Positions 11,033 through 21,660 of a stretch of DNA of 64,000 bases are shown here, one piece after another. Position numbers and translations under genes: made by a program. Positions within the stretch are counted from its first letter, which is position 1. Each line of letters opens with the position of its first letter. Under the pieces are notes generated by a model. It was not told where the DNA came from. It was given only the letters and a program-made list of their open reading frames with translations, and did no database searches. Where the stretch lies: positions 1,135,001 through 1,199,000 of the forward strand of contig JAUIRK010000106.1 of NCBI GenBank assembly GCA_030549495.1. Direction: 5' to 3'. Origin of the DNA: Nectonema munidae (Eukaryota; Nematomorpha; Nectonematoida; Nectonematidae).

Positions 11033-13279
11033 ATGCTCTTTTGCTGGTGCCTATTTCTCCTTTTTAAAAGTGTATGCCAATGCAAAACATACATCGTTGG
11101 CGATGAACGAAACGAAGGCAGGATATTTGATGGTATTGGCGCTGTTAGTGGAGGTGGGGCAACGTCTAAACTTTTAGTAGATTATCCAGGGGATAAACGG
11201 TCTCAAATTTTGGACTACCTTTTTTTGCCGAATTACGGAGCTTCTTTGCAGATTTTGAAGGTTGAAATTGGCGGAGATGATCAAAGCACAGATGGGACGG
11301 AAGCGTCGCATATGCATTACAAGGGAGATGAGAATTATCTGCGTGGCTATGAATGGTGGTTGATGAAGGAAGCAAAAAGTAGGAATCCTGACATAAAGAT
11401 TGCAGCTCTTGCCTGGGCCTTTCCTGGTTGGATTGGCGATGTTGCTAATAACAATCCATATGCTAACCCAGATGATCTTTCCTGGTACCTGACATCGTGG
11501 ATAAAAGGAGCTAGAACGCACCACGGTATAGACGTCGACTACATCGGAATTTGGAATGAAAAAGATTACAATGTTTCCTTCATTGTTTATTTCTGCGATT
11601 ACTTACAAAGAAATGATTTAGGTCATATTAAGGTCGTAATACCCGATCAATATGACTTGGATTGGGAAATCAGCAAAAAGATTTTAAAAATACCTGAATT
11701 GAGAGATTCTTCGAAAATAATAATCGGAGAACATTACCCAGGTACCAAATCTTCTCAATATTCATTAAATTTACAACATATTTTATGGTCTTCAGAAGAC
11801 TACAGTACCAATAGCAAGGAATATGGTGGTGGATGTTGGGCAAGGGTTTTGAATCAGAATTACGTAGTAGGTAAAATGACGAGTACAATTGCTTGGAATC
11901 TTATATACAGTTACTACAAAGGACTGCCATATCCATACTCAGGCTTGATGACTGCGAACACGCCCTGGTCAGGGGAATACGAGATCGATCTTCCTATTTG
12001 GGTTACTGCGCATACAACGCATTTCACGCAGCCTGGATGGCAATACCTCGACTCTGCTGTTGATCTCTTATCGAATGGCGGATCTTTTGTTACTTTGGCC
12101 TCGCCAGATAGAAAATATTTGAGTATAATTATTGAAAGTGCGACGTGGCAAAACTCACAATGTGTTAGACCAGAACTACCCAAGTTCAATGTCTCTGTCC
12201 TTCAGACCATTTCTTTTAAACTTATTTCATCCTTTATCAATGTCTCAACGTTGTATGTTTGGCGCACACGTTTAGATCCCAAAGATTCTTCAAAATGGTT
12301 TAAACTTGGAGAATGCATTCATCCTAAAGATGCCGTTTTCAGTGTCGATATCGAAGCTGATTATCTCATAACCATAACAAATATTCAACCCAACAACATC
12401 ACTCGAATAACACCAAACAATAAATATAATGATTTTCCAATCCCATATCATGATTCATTCAATGGCGGTCCTTTGTATTCAGAGCCAAAATATTTATCAC
12501 CTCAAGTTGGGTCTTTTGAGATAAGTAATGAATCTGATGGTTCAATTGTTTTGTTACAGAGCGTGGCTCTGAGACCAACATGCTGGTGCTGGGGCCATAG
12601 TTCCTCTCAACCTTTTCCTATCGCATTTATCGGTGACTATGATTGGGGCTCTACTGACGTTTCTATTGATTTTAAATTTTCACAAAAGTATGGCGCTTCA
12701 TCAGTGTTTTTAGCAGCTCGCGTTGATAAAGGTGGTTGTGATACAAATAAAGCGAAAGGTATCTTTGCTAAGGTTGACATCAATGGCTGGATCACCATTT
12801 ATGGCGACTATCTTGGAGAAAATGTTTTACAAACTACCAAAGCCTTGAAGTTAAATAAAAAGGAATGGAATACCATCACCTTAAGAATTATAGAATCAAA
12901 TGATGAAAGCGATTCTTTGCTCAAATCTTCTCTTTATAAAGACCTTGGAAGAGCAACCTCATCAGCAAACGCCTTTTGTGCTCCCTATCACAATGACAAT
13001 GATACAACTTCGCAAACAGACGTCAAATATCCTGAAGATCAATCTCTTTTCTTACTGTTTCTTCAAGTTGTGTTGAATGACCAGATGCTTTTTGATTTGA
13101 AACTTTCTACCACAAATATCCCTAACAATGGGTTTGTTGCATTTGGAACTGGAAATTTTGGATATGCTTTTTTCAAAAACTTTAAAATCAACTATGCTAA
13201 AAAATCAACAACCCCAAATATAAAAAAATGCAAAAAAACGATATTTTCATTAAATCGCTTAAAAAGCCTTTTCGTATAA
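11033..13279 (+). CDS. Galc: Galactocerebrosidase (galactosylceramidase), GH59
   Basis: A 748-codon intact frame, without coding introns, closely follows the GH59 galactocerebrosidase layout. This lysosomal enzyme removes galactose from galactosylceramide and related lipids. The ATG at 11033 is the first in frame and opens a hydrophobic signal peptide (MLFCWCLFLLFKSVCQC). The barrel begins at FDGIGAVSGGGATSKLL and continues through KVEIGGDDQSTDGTEASHMH and GYEWWLMKEAK. The acid/base Glu is E176 in YIGIWNEKDYN and the nucleophile is E255 in ILWSSEDYS, both in their family contexts. MTSTIAWNL and WVTAHTTHFTQPGWQYL are further family blocks. The C-terminal lectin-like domain includes IAFIGDYDWGSTDVSIDF and AARVDKGG. 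Roughly residues 623-683 look like an insertion relative to the human enzyme as I recall it, and the last ~25 residues are a Lys-rich tail. Insects such as Drosophila lack this gene as far as I know. Confidence 0.95.
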   Translation: MLFCWCLFLLFKSVCQCKTYIVGDERNEGRIFDGIGAVSGGGATSKLLVDYPGDKRSQILDYLFLPNYGASLQILKVEIGGDDQSTDGTEASHMHYKGDENYLRGYEWWLMKEAKSRNPDIKIAALAWAFPGWIGDVANNNPYANPDDLSWYLTSWIKGARTHHGIDVDYIGIWNEKDYNVSFIVYFCDYLQRNDLGHIKVVIPDQYDLDWEISKKILKIPELRDSSKIIIGEHYPGTKSSQYSLNLQHILWSSEDYSTNSKEYGGGCWARVLNQNYVVGKMTSTIAWNLIYSYYKGLPYPYSGLMTANTPWSGEYEIDLPIWVTAHTTHFTQPGWQYLDSAVDLLSNGGSFVTLASPDRKYLSIIIESATWQNSQCVRPELPKFNVSVLQTISFKLISSFINVSTLYVWRTRLDPKDSSKWFKLGECIHPKDAVFSVDIEADYLITITNIQPNNITRITPNNKYNDFPIPYHDSFNGGPLYSEPKYLSPQVGSFEISNESDGSIVLLQSVALRPTCWCWGHSSSQPFPIAFIGDYDWGSTDVSIDFKFSQKYGASSVFLAARVDKGGCDTNKAKGIFAKVDINGWITIYGDYLGENVLQTTKALKLNKKEWNTITLRIIESNDESDSLLKSSLYKDLGRATSSANAFCAPYHNDNDTTSQTDVKYPEDQSLFLLFLQVVLNDQMLFDLKLSTTNIPNNGFVAFGTGNFGYAFFKNFKINYAKKSTTPNIKKCKKTIFSLNRLKSLFV

Positions 13280-13383
13280 ATTATTATTATTTGCATACCT
13301 GCTAAAAGATAGCTTTTTATTTAATTTATATAGAAGGAATTTATAAATTCAATTAAGATTTATTACTATCGACGTTTTATTAA

Positions 13384-13389
13384 AATAAA
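13384..13389 (+). promoter_or_regulatory. Poly(A) signal for galactocerebrosidase
   Basis: AATAAA about 105 bases after the stop codon, followed by T-rich sequence. It is the nearest canonical signal I see. Confidence 0.5.
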
Positions 13390-14374
13390 TTTTTTTATCT
13401 TTCTATAATATTTTACTATTCAGTTTCCAACAAAGATCTCCTCAGTCTTATACCTCAAACTGCTCAAATAATACTAAAGATTTTATACGAGGGTTTCTTA
13501 TTTTTAATGGAATAAATGACGTATATTTATGAATTAAAGCAACTTGTTTCTAGGAAGGTGCCCCTTTTCACACAAATTTAACACATACTTTTGCATCAAA
13601 TATTATAGCAACCAATTAAAATGGGTCCATAGTAGTGTCGTGCGGAGGGCGATTTAGGCAGTCGAAGAGACATTCTTCTAAAGAAATAAGTATTGAAGGG
13701 GATAAGTTTAAGAAACTGTTTCTTTTAAAATTATTGAAATATGTGAACTTTGAATCGAAAAAAGTTATATTTTGAGTAAATATAAATTTATTTTAATATC
13801 TTCATATTTTCAGTAACTATAATCAAATCTTCAACTTTTTCTGCAAACTTTAAATTTATTCAACCTTTCAGAGCCTTTATTCATTTTGAGGAATCACAAG
13901 GGTAGTAAAATTTCCTGATACTTCAAAAATAGCACGATTCCGATTAATCGTCCAACACCAATCGCTAGAGAATAAAATTTCTCATGATGAGTTAGCGTTA
14001 GCTTTCGAAATTTAGATTCTTGTTTTAAACTAAGAAGAAACCTCACAGCTGAAAATTAAATAAATATTGAAAGATCTGTAAATTTACTACTGTAAATAAA
14101 AAATGTCTTCTATATATCTTCAATTCCTCTTTAAAGAAACCTTCATTATCTTGTAAAATGATCAGTGTCAATATAATGATATGCGCTCACATATGTATAT
14201 CAATCTTTGCGAAACCTCGACAAGTTTGAACACGACGAGACGAGCATAATTTTTTATCTCATATAATATATTAAGTGAGTGTTATTGCAAAGGGGAAGAC
14301 GTTCAATCGTTACAAAATGTTAGCGATTAGTATGTACACAAGTACGCACACTTAGGCCTTCATGAGCCCATTAT
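13390..14374. other. Non-coding stretch with a shared repeat
   Basis: No gene. Around 13890-13972 lies GATTCCGATTAATCGTCC with surrounding similarity to 45910-46012. From 14180 onward, short half-palindromic CACATATGTRTACA-like motifs begin, which I link to the piggyBac copy that follows. Confidence 0.4.
13890..13972 (+). repeat. Interspersed repeat sharing GATTAATCGTCC
   Basis: GGTAGTAAAATTTCCTGATA and GATTCCGATTAATCGTCC followed by ACACCAAT match in order with 45930-46012, where GATTAATCGTCC is followed by TATTGCCAAT. Type unknown. Confidence 0.45.
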
Positions 14375-16985
14375 ATCCTAGTGTTCACATATGTGTACAT
14401 CAAAAGAACATCAAAATTTAGCCTTCAAAAAAATTCAAAACAGTTTTTTAATGTTTTTCTAATTTTTATTCTGTTCCTTCACTATCACAAAAAGAAAAAA
14501 ATAAATATAATACTTGCTTTTATGTTACTCTTAGGCTCAAAAACTTTTTAAAGTTTTTATCTTTAAATAGTTGCTAAAATGCTTCGATAAAATGAAAGGT
14601 TTTCAAAAATATTTTTTCCTTTTTTTTAGTATTTGTGTTGAGCTAAAGAGCTATATAACACGATATAATACCCAATTAATTTAAGCATTAAAGTTGCTCT
14701 CATTCACTCTAAAGAAAAATTAATTGTTCACAAATGTGCACAACTCACTTATATACATCTTCAATGTGTTTTGTCTTTTATAAAACTTTATTGATTTTTT
14801 TGTAACTTGCTGCTCTTGATTTTAATACCAAGTTGTTAGTAATATTATGTATCGTAAAGGTGATTTGGTTAGTGCAAAAGCTTTTCTTTTTGATGATATG
14901 AAAGTTCCTTTGAAAGAAAGATGGAGTTATAATCGTTTTGGAAAGTCTCACAATTCTGCTAAAGTGTATGGAATAGTAAAAGAAGTTAAAGCTTATGGTG
15001 TTCATATTACCTGGGAAGACGGAGATGACTCAATAATCCATGCAAAAAAAATCGAAAAAGAAAATGATGAAGCAATTAATTTTTTAACAAAAAAAAGATT
15101 TTTCTAACGAAGATAATCATGAAAATGTAGTGAGTGAACATGAATTTCTTCTTTCAGCTATCGATACTTTGAATCAAAATGAAAGAAACGATGAACAACT
15201 TGATATTGTGGTTATTCCTCCGGGTGAAGGTGTTGAAACAGAAAATGAAAACATAGATGAAGACTGTTTGGAGGATATTCACGAAAATTTTGAAAAAGCA
15301 AATGAAATTTGTTGTAATGTTGAATTGCAATCAAATTCGCTTTTAAAAAGTGATAATAAAGAAAAAGTAGCCCGGTGTGACTTACCTGAAGTTTACTTAT
15401 CTGAAAATTATTCCATACATGAAAAAATTGATTAACTTGTTTTTCTTTCACAGATATTGTCTAAACATTTGGAAAAAAAAGAAAAATTTGATGGAAATCT
15501 TGAGCCACCATCTACAAAAAAATTCAGCGAAGATCAGAAAAAAGCTAAGCAACTCATTGACACTTTTTCTGGAATTTCCCCTCTTGAAGCGTTCGAAAAA
15601 GTCTTCAGTCCTAAAATAAGATCGCATATAATCGAAGAAACTCTTAGATATTCCAAAGAAGTTAAAAACCAAGCAAACTTCAGTTTTAGTGAGAGGTACT
15701 ATTTTTCACAGCATTTCATAAACTACCAAGATTGCGTATGTATTAGGAAACTTCAGAGGATGTTAACTCCACATCAATTTGCAGCGTAATTTCTAGAAAT
15801 GAATTTGAAAACATTAAATCATGTTTTCACAATGCGGATAACAAAAAACTAAACAGAAGATCGCTTTTTCAAGGTTCGACCTCTTTATGATCTTGTAAAC
15901 GAAAGCTTGAAGTAGTTTGGTTTCTTCGATACTCACTACTCCATCGACGAACAAATGATAACCATACGTTTTGGCTACAAAAATTATGTACTAACAGGAA
16001 AAACTGGATTTCCATATCATATGATTCCATATAGTGGAGCTTAGGGTGTTTATGGAAGACCTGGAAAGTTTTTAAGCGATAGAATAGTCTATCAAATGTG
16101 TTTGCAAATGCCAAACTTTGAAAATTGTGCTGTGTTTTTGATAACTGGTTTAGTTCGTGTAGACTGGTATCAAATTTACAAAAAATGGGCTTACCCGCTA
16201 CTTGTACAGTGAGAAGAGGAAGATTCTCTAAAGCTCGCATCCAAAATAAATTAAAAAACAGAGGAAGTTATAGTGTTGCTCACAACAAAGTTGCAAATAT
16301 AAAGGTAGTGAAGTTCAAATGTTTTCTAATTTTCAAAGTATACATCCATTGAGTCACGCCAAGCGTTGGAGTTCATCAAAAAACAGCATATTCAAATAGT
16401 GCAACCAAACTTGATAAAAGAATACAATATGAACATGGGCGGTGTAGATCTCTTAGATTCAAGAATTGCCTCTTACAGAATCCACATTAAGTCGAAAAAG
16501 TGGTGGTGGCCACATTTCACCAACCTTTTGTCTACGCTTATGACATCTTCCTTCATGCTGTATAAGATGGCAAACGACAACAAAGGCTACAACGATTTAC
16601 TGTGGTTTTTGAGAAGTGTTTCATCTCCCTTTCTGAGCGATAAAAAAGCATGTATTAATATTTTCCCGAGAAAATCTTTCAAAAAAGGCAAAGTGAGAGT
16701 AGATGAAAGTGAACGACTTCATAGAAGATCACACTGGCCAAAACAGATGGACAAAGTGAGAATATGTGCTGTTTCTTCATGTGCAAGGCGAACCAGAGTG
16801 ATATGTGAAACTTGTGATGTGGCTTTATGCATTGACTGGACATTTTAAACTCTTCCATACTTCAAAAGTGTGCTAATGTTTTTAAGATTAAATAAAATTG
16901 TATTATCCCCTTTATAACATTATCTTTTCTAAATTTGATAGATTGAAAACTCCCTAGCGTGCACATATGCGTACACCCGTTTGTC
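14375..16985 (+). mobile_element. piggyBac-family element, broken (copy 2)
   Basis: The transposase reads on the plus strand from ATG 14847 to the stop at 16848. An N-terminal domain (VYGIVKEVKAYGVHITWEDGD) is followed by a charged linker and the core: LIDTFSGISPLEAFEKVF (around 15550), YSIDEQMI (around 15935), VFDNWFSS (16131-16154) and MNMGGVDLLDSRIASYRIH (16430-16486). A Cys-rich tail follows (CAVSSCARRTRVICETC). An intron at 15391-15453 (GTTTAC...TTTCACAG) fits in phase 0 between CDLPE and ILSKHLE. An A8-run frameshift near 15090, further frame changes and stops between 15785 and 16060, and a gap after QMI show it is dead. Near both ends lie near-palindromic motifs, GTTCACATATGTGTACA (14381-14397) and GTGCACATATGCGTACA (16960-16976), probably subterminal transposase sites. 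The outer limits are approximate. Confidence 0.85.
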
Positions 16986-17376
16986 AAAAAACTAAAAACG
17001 GTATTAAATATACAAAAGAAATTTTGGCTATTGACACCAAATGAGTAATATTACAAAAAAGAAAGATTTTTTATCTAATTCCATGGTTGGTCATTAATGG
17101 ATTAATGATTAATATACACAGATGAGTTACAAGCAGTTAAGTCTTTTAAAATTCGGGGATTAGGAAGAATTTATCAAGTTTTACATTAAAATTTCGTTTT
17201 GAACCTTTCAGACTTTATGCTTTTTTGACGATCCTTGAAAGCAAAATTATGTACAATTTTATTATATAAAGTGATACTGCAAGTCTCTTATAAGCGTTCA
17301 AATAGGTGTTACCAAGTTTTTTTCCAAGAAAAACATTTATTTTTTCACAAAAGTTCACTTAAATTTCCAAAAAATA
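16986..17376. other. Spacer between piggyBac copies 2 and 3
   Basis: No gene seen. Confidence 0.4.
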
Positions 17377-17391
17377 TTTAGATGGCGTTAA
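17377..17391 (+). repeat. TAGATGGCGTTAA terminal-type motif
   Basis: TTTAGATGGCGTTAA is followed by TTAATTAA. Same orientation as the copies at 2551 and 19348. Confidence 0.35.
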
Positions 17392-17399
17392 TTAATTAA

Positions 17400-19352
17400 A
17401 AAACAAGGAACAATTGTAGAATTTGTTTTTCATATCGTAGTTTTACATTTCGCACATTTTTTTGTGTTCTGCTATGCTTGGAAATACATTGTGAACATGA
17501 AACTCTTTTGGATGTTGATGGTTCAGATTCACTGATGTTTCCATAACCGTAATAGGCAAGTAAGTACTTTGTCTAAAAAGGCAGTTCTGACAGATATTAC
17601 TTCCATTGCTTCATCAGCTAAATATAACAAAAAAGTTTTTTATGAAGTATTTTCTTTCACTTTGTTTGCGTTCGGAAAGTCTTGAGGAAAAATGAACTTT
17701 AATAATCCATGCATTCATAACAATGATGTCTAGGTGGTTGCAAAAAGAGCATATGGCCATTTAGGGTTAGGTTTGTAGGATCTATAATTTCTTATCATTT
17801 TGTTGGCTTCGTCAACTCAACCCTTGAATTCATCGCAGGAGAGTAAACTTTCTGGTTTTGAGACAACATTACTGATTTTCACGTTTTTATGCTGAGAGGA
17901 AAGGATATAAACCACTTTAAAATGTCGAGTTGCGTGTTTTCTTGGAATATAGCAGCCGCTGAGTGAAGCGTAATCTGAGTAGATTGTTGGCTTTCACATT
18001 CACTTAATTTCAATGTTTTCAAGTGCCAGTGGTTTAAATAAAGTTGCATCAAATCTTCTACTATGGATTACGGTACCGCATAAAGCTAGTTTTCTTCCGG
18101 TACATCATACAGCTAATTTATGGCTTGCAAAAAACCTATCTGTATAAGCGCCACAACCAGAGGGAATGCTGCTTTCTTGAATGAGCCTTTTTGAAATGTT
18201 CAAGTTTTAAAAATAAGTTGAATCTTTCAGCCCACTAACGTATATTTCAGGTTTCACTAAGTAAAAAAAGTCGTTTAAATGATAAATTTTGATCCTATAA
18301 TGACCAGACTTTTTGAGATGATAGATTTTGAGTGGACAATTACTCCTAAAAAAATTAACTGTTCATCTATTATAATTGCTTAGTGTGATGTCCAAAGAAA
18401 AAAATTTAAAAAACGATCATGTAATTTTCTTATGGGCCGCGTATCGTTTATCGGAGGGATTTCTTTCTTATCGAAACCTAAAAATACGTGAATGAGATTA
18501 ATCATGTCCTTTTGACAACAAATCTGTGATCTTAATTTTTTTGATCTCCATTTTGTTCTATGTAAATCAATGCACCAAAGTAGGATAAAAGATGATGCAC
18601 ATTAAATTTTTTATAACAGAACAAAAGGTTCAAATATATAACACTTTTGACAAGAATGACGTTGAAATATAGCAGTAAGGCGATGTGATTGCTCGAATCA
18701 ATGTAAACAACTTTCCAAAATCTTGAAGGTTTGTTTATAGTTCTCACTACCACTACTCTTGCCGACTTCACAAAATTTATTGATGAACTGTATTTATACA
18801 CATATGGTACAGCACAAACTTTTATAACGCTGCATGAAAACTATTATCTCCGAATACTCTATTACGATGGAAGATGGTTTAGAAACGCGAGCGCATTTTG
18901 TTCTCTTTCGATGAATTATATTACAATTCAATTATAATTGATTGTTTTGAGTTTCGTATGTGGAATTGCTTATTTTTTAATTTAGTTCATATGTTACTAG
19001 AGAAAAGTTTTTGATTGTCACTGCAAGTAAAGCTGTAATGTTATTTTTGTTATTGTGTCCAGAGAGTAAAAAATTCAGAAGCACAAAGCCAACGCTTGTT
19101 ACAATGAAAAATATACGCTGTTTCACTACATAACCAACTTAAGGATCTAATACTTCAAATATGTAATTATTGATGATAGAGCTAATGCTATTTAGAAAGA
19201 TGATAATCGATTAGAAAGTAGATAGAAAAACTGAAAATTTAGGCATATCATTTTTATATATGTAATTTGGTGATAAATGGACTCAACATCTGAGTATAAA
19301 ATAAAAATATGTTGGTAAGAGGAGAAAATTGTTGCATTATTTTTTAAATAGA
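17400..19352 (-). mobile_element. piggyBac-family element, heavily decayed (copy 3)
   Basis: On the minus strand, parts of a copy-1-like transposase are readable in order: FNVHHLLSYFGALIYIEQN (around 18555-18615; compare MEHLLAYLACILYIGQS in copy 1), AYTDRFFASHK (around 18100-18150; compare YADRFFMS), and MIRNYRSYKPNPKWPYALF (around 17740-17800; compare MARNYSCYKSSRRWPVAIF). Many stops and frame changes separate them. The right end is probably the TAGATGGCG|TTAA at 19348-19362. It is clearly older than copies 1 and 2. Confidence 0.75.
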
Positions 19353-19362
19353 TGGCGTTAAA
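19348..19362 (+). repeat. TAGATGGCGTTAA terminal-type motif, right end of piggyBac copy 3
   Basis: ATAGATGGCGTTAAA sits just upstream of the N-terminal side of the copy 3 transposase remnant, where the right terminus is expected. Confidence 0.45.
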
Positions 19363-19575
19363 AATAATCAGAATGAATTACCAAAAACTTATTTTACGTC
19401 ATGTGTTAGATAAAATTCTACAAACTTTTATCATAATATTTTCAAGATTCATGATTAACAATTCAAAAAATAATTTAAAAAATGGACAAAAACGTCATAG
19501 AGTCCGTTAAGCGAGAGAATAATCAAAATACTCAAGTGGAGTATATTTGAAAAACAAAAGTAATGTTCAAATTAT

Positions 19576-19610
19576 AACGTCACAAAACAACTTAATTAAT
19601 TAATTAATTA
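19576..19610 (+). repeat. SINE family A 3'-tail fragment
   Basis: ACGTCACAAAACAACTTAAT followed by (TTAA)n is identical to the last ~34 bases of the SINE at 19850-19982, but without the body. Confidence 0.65.
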
Positions 19611-19849
19611 CAAAAAGTGCCGGTTTTTTACCCTGGTTTTCTTCCTCTGAAGAATTCAAAGGTTTTTACGGTTAGGTAGTGCTCTAGCGACGCGATTCTA
19701 CGTGGTTAGTAATCAAGCTATCGCTAGACAATAAGTTTGTTTCCCAAATTGGGAGCGTTCGCGTTAGGATTGTATCGTTCTCTCAGTTGTATTTATATAT
19801 TGTCACATAAATTCTTGTAAAATACTATATATAATAGAGCTATTCTTTT

Positions 19850-19982
19850 GTAACAAGGGCCGATTGGTGTTTAGTGGGATGGAAAGTCCAGTTAGACTTG
19901 GACTCAGCATTCCGGGCGGGCCACGATATCCGAAAGGATGGGTGCGAACGTCACAAAACAACTTAATTAATTAATTAATTAA
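19850..19982 (+). mobile_element. SINE family A, copy 2
   Basis: GTAACAAGGGCCGATTGG, GACTTGGACTCAGCATTCC and CGATATCCGAAAGGATGG match copy 1 at 6473-6598 almost base for base. The tail is (TTAA)n. GGTGTTTAGTGGGATGG is an acceptable A-box-like sequence. Confidence 0.75.
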
Positions 19983-20349
19983 TATTCAAATTATCCTCAA
20001 TTTTAAACATATTTTAGTTACTGAAAAGGTAATCTAATTTTTCTATCACAGATGGATGATCCAAAAATTGATGTAAAATTAAGAATAATTTGAACATACT
20101 TTTGTTTTTAAGCTACTCCATTTGAGTATGTTTATCAAGTCATAATGAAAATTAAAAAAAAAATGTAAATTTTTGGAGCGCATTTTAAAAAATGGAAATT
20201 TTAGTACAAAAAGTAGACAAATCAAAATGCCTCTACGCATAGAGAGTAATAATCATTAATGATGCTTTTTTAAAACTATGAATAAAAATGTGAATGGGCT
20301 GAAAAAGTTACGTAAAAAAAGAAAAAAGTATTGAGTACTTATTTTAAAG

Positions 20350-20800
20350 CAGTTGTTCCCAACCTTTTTTATCCCGTTCCCCCTTTTTTAGTCACTTTTT
20401 TCCTGTGGACCCCTACAACTGAATAGTTTGAGCCAACAAAATTAATCAAAGATTTTTATGCAAAAAATGACTGTAGTCATCTGATTAAATCGTATGCTTA
20501 TTCATATGAAATCAAAGAAATCGTAAAGCCTGACATAAAATGTGAATAAAAATTTTTTTCAATTAAAATATAAATTTTTCAAAAATATTGTAACTAATAA
20601 AAAGCATATATAAACATTCAAAATATAAAACTTTAGGAAAGGGAAGAAAATATTTATTTAAAAAAGCGCTAAATATATATATTTATATTGATTTGGAAAA
20701 TATAGAAGTATATTAAAGGAGATTCAGCATAAGTAGTTTGAAGTAGAATTTCCATGGACCCCTTCAAATTCTTCCATGGACCGCTGGTTGGGAACCACTG
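20350..20800. mobile_element. hAT-type MITE with 8-bp target duplication
   Basis: The left end CAGTTGTTCCCAACC and right end CAGTGGTTCCCAACC (other strand) form near-perfect 15-bp inverted repeats; the next bases also correspond (GTTCCCCC/GGTCCATGG region). The flanks TTTTAAAG (20342-20349) and ATTTAAAG (20801-20808) match at seven of eight bases. The 451-bp AT-rich interior does not code. CAGTGGTTCCCAACC is a typical hAT non-autonomous end. Confidence 0.85.
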
Positions 20801-20808
20801 ATTTAAAG

Positions 20809-20926
20809 GGAGCGTGAGTAAGGTTGGTTAGGTACTGAGTTTCGATAACGCAAGATCTTGGGTTTGATCCCGCACTAAACCTACTTTCTTCATAGCTCGA
20901 TACAGGCGTCGCAATTGTAAATAAAG
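20809..20926 (+). mobile_element. tRNA-derived SINE family B, copy 1
   Basis: AGCGTGAGTAAGGTTGGTTA (A-box side), TTTCGATAACGCAAGATC, then GGGTTTGATCCCGC (B box), and CATAGCTCGATACAGGCG. It directly abuts the right target repeat of the preceding MITE. Other copies lie on the minus strand at 41412, 45671 and 48740. Confidence 0.75.
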
Positions 20927-21339
20927 TAAAAAAAATCAGAATCCTTTAATAATTAAAATCTTATCTTCATACAAAATAAAATTAACATCAAAACGCTTAA
21001 CCAAAAATAAAAAATGTGCCTAATTGCTCATAAATCAAAAGGTCATACAATAGCTGAATTATCTCCTGATATCATTGACTCTACATTGTAACAAAAATAT
21101 CTTTTACCAAAGGTCTCATTGAGAACAAAACTAATTTAAATGCTAAATTTGCGCGTTACATAAGTATATTTGAGGGCCAAGATGACCGAATTCAAATTCA
21201 TTTTCTTCCCTTAGAATTAAGGGTTAAGTTTTTCAAAGATTCAAAATGGTGATCTGATAAATACTAATCGCTTAGTGTGAATTACATTTTTATAATTCTT
21301 TTAATATATGTTTTGGGTATCAGTAGACCTGTCCAAAGT

Positions 21340-21660
21340 TATATTCAAGTCAATCTAGTCCTCAATTTCCAGACCAGGATTGGATCAGACCATCTATAGT
21401 TTGAACAGGAACGAGAGGGATCAGATCCGTCCAGACTATAGAAATTAAAGATCAGACTCAACTAAACCATTATAATAGATTTAAATGGGATCTTAAAAGG
21501 TTAATTATTATGCTAATTTATTAATGCTCCGTTCAAAGTCTGCTCCAAGTTAGTTCTCTCCTTTCATTATCCAGATTCGGACTGGAATAGATCGGATATA
21601 GTTTGAACAGGACTACAAAAATTAAGGACCCAACTGAACCACTAGGACCAATTTTAACTG
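21340..21660. repeat. Two-copy diverged tandem repeat, ~205-bp period
   Basis: TATAGTTTGAACAGGA occurs near 21395 and again near 21598. In both units it is preceded by a CCAGA...GATTGGA/GACTGGA...AGATC-like stretch and followed by AAATTAA and CAACTGAACC/CAACTAAACC. Confidence 0.5.
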
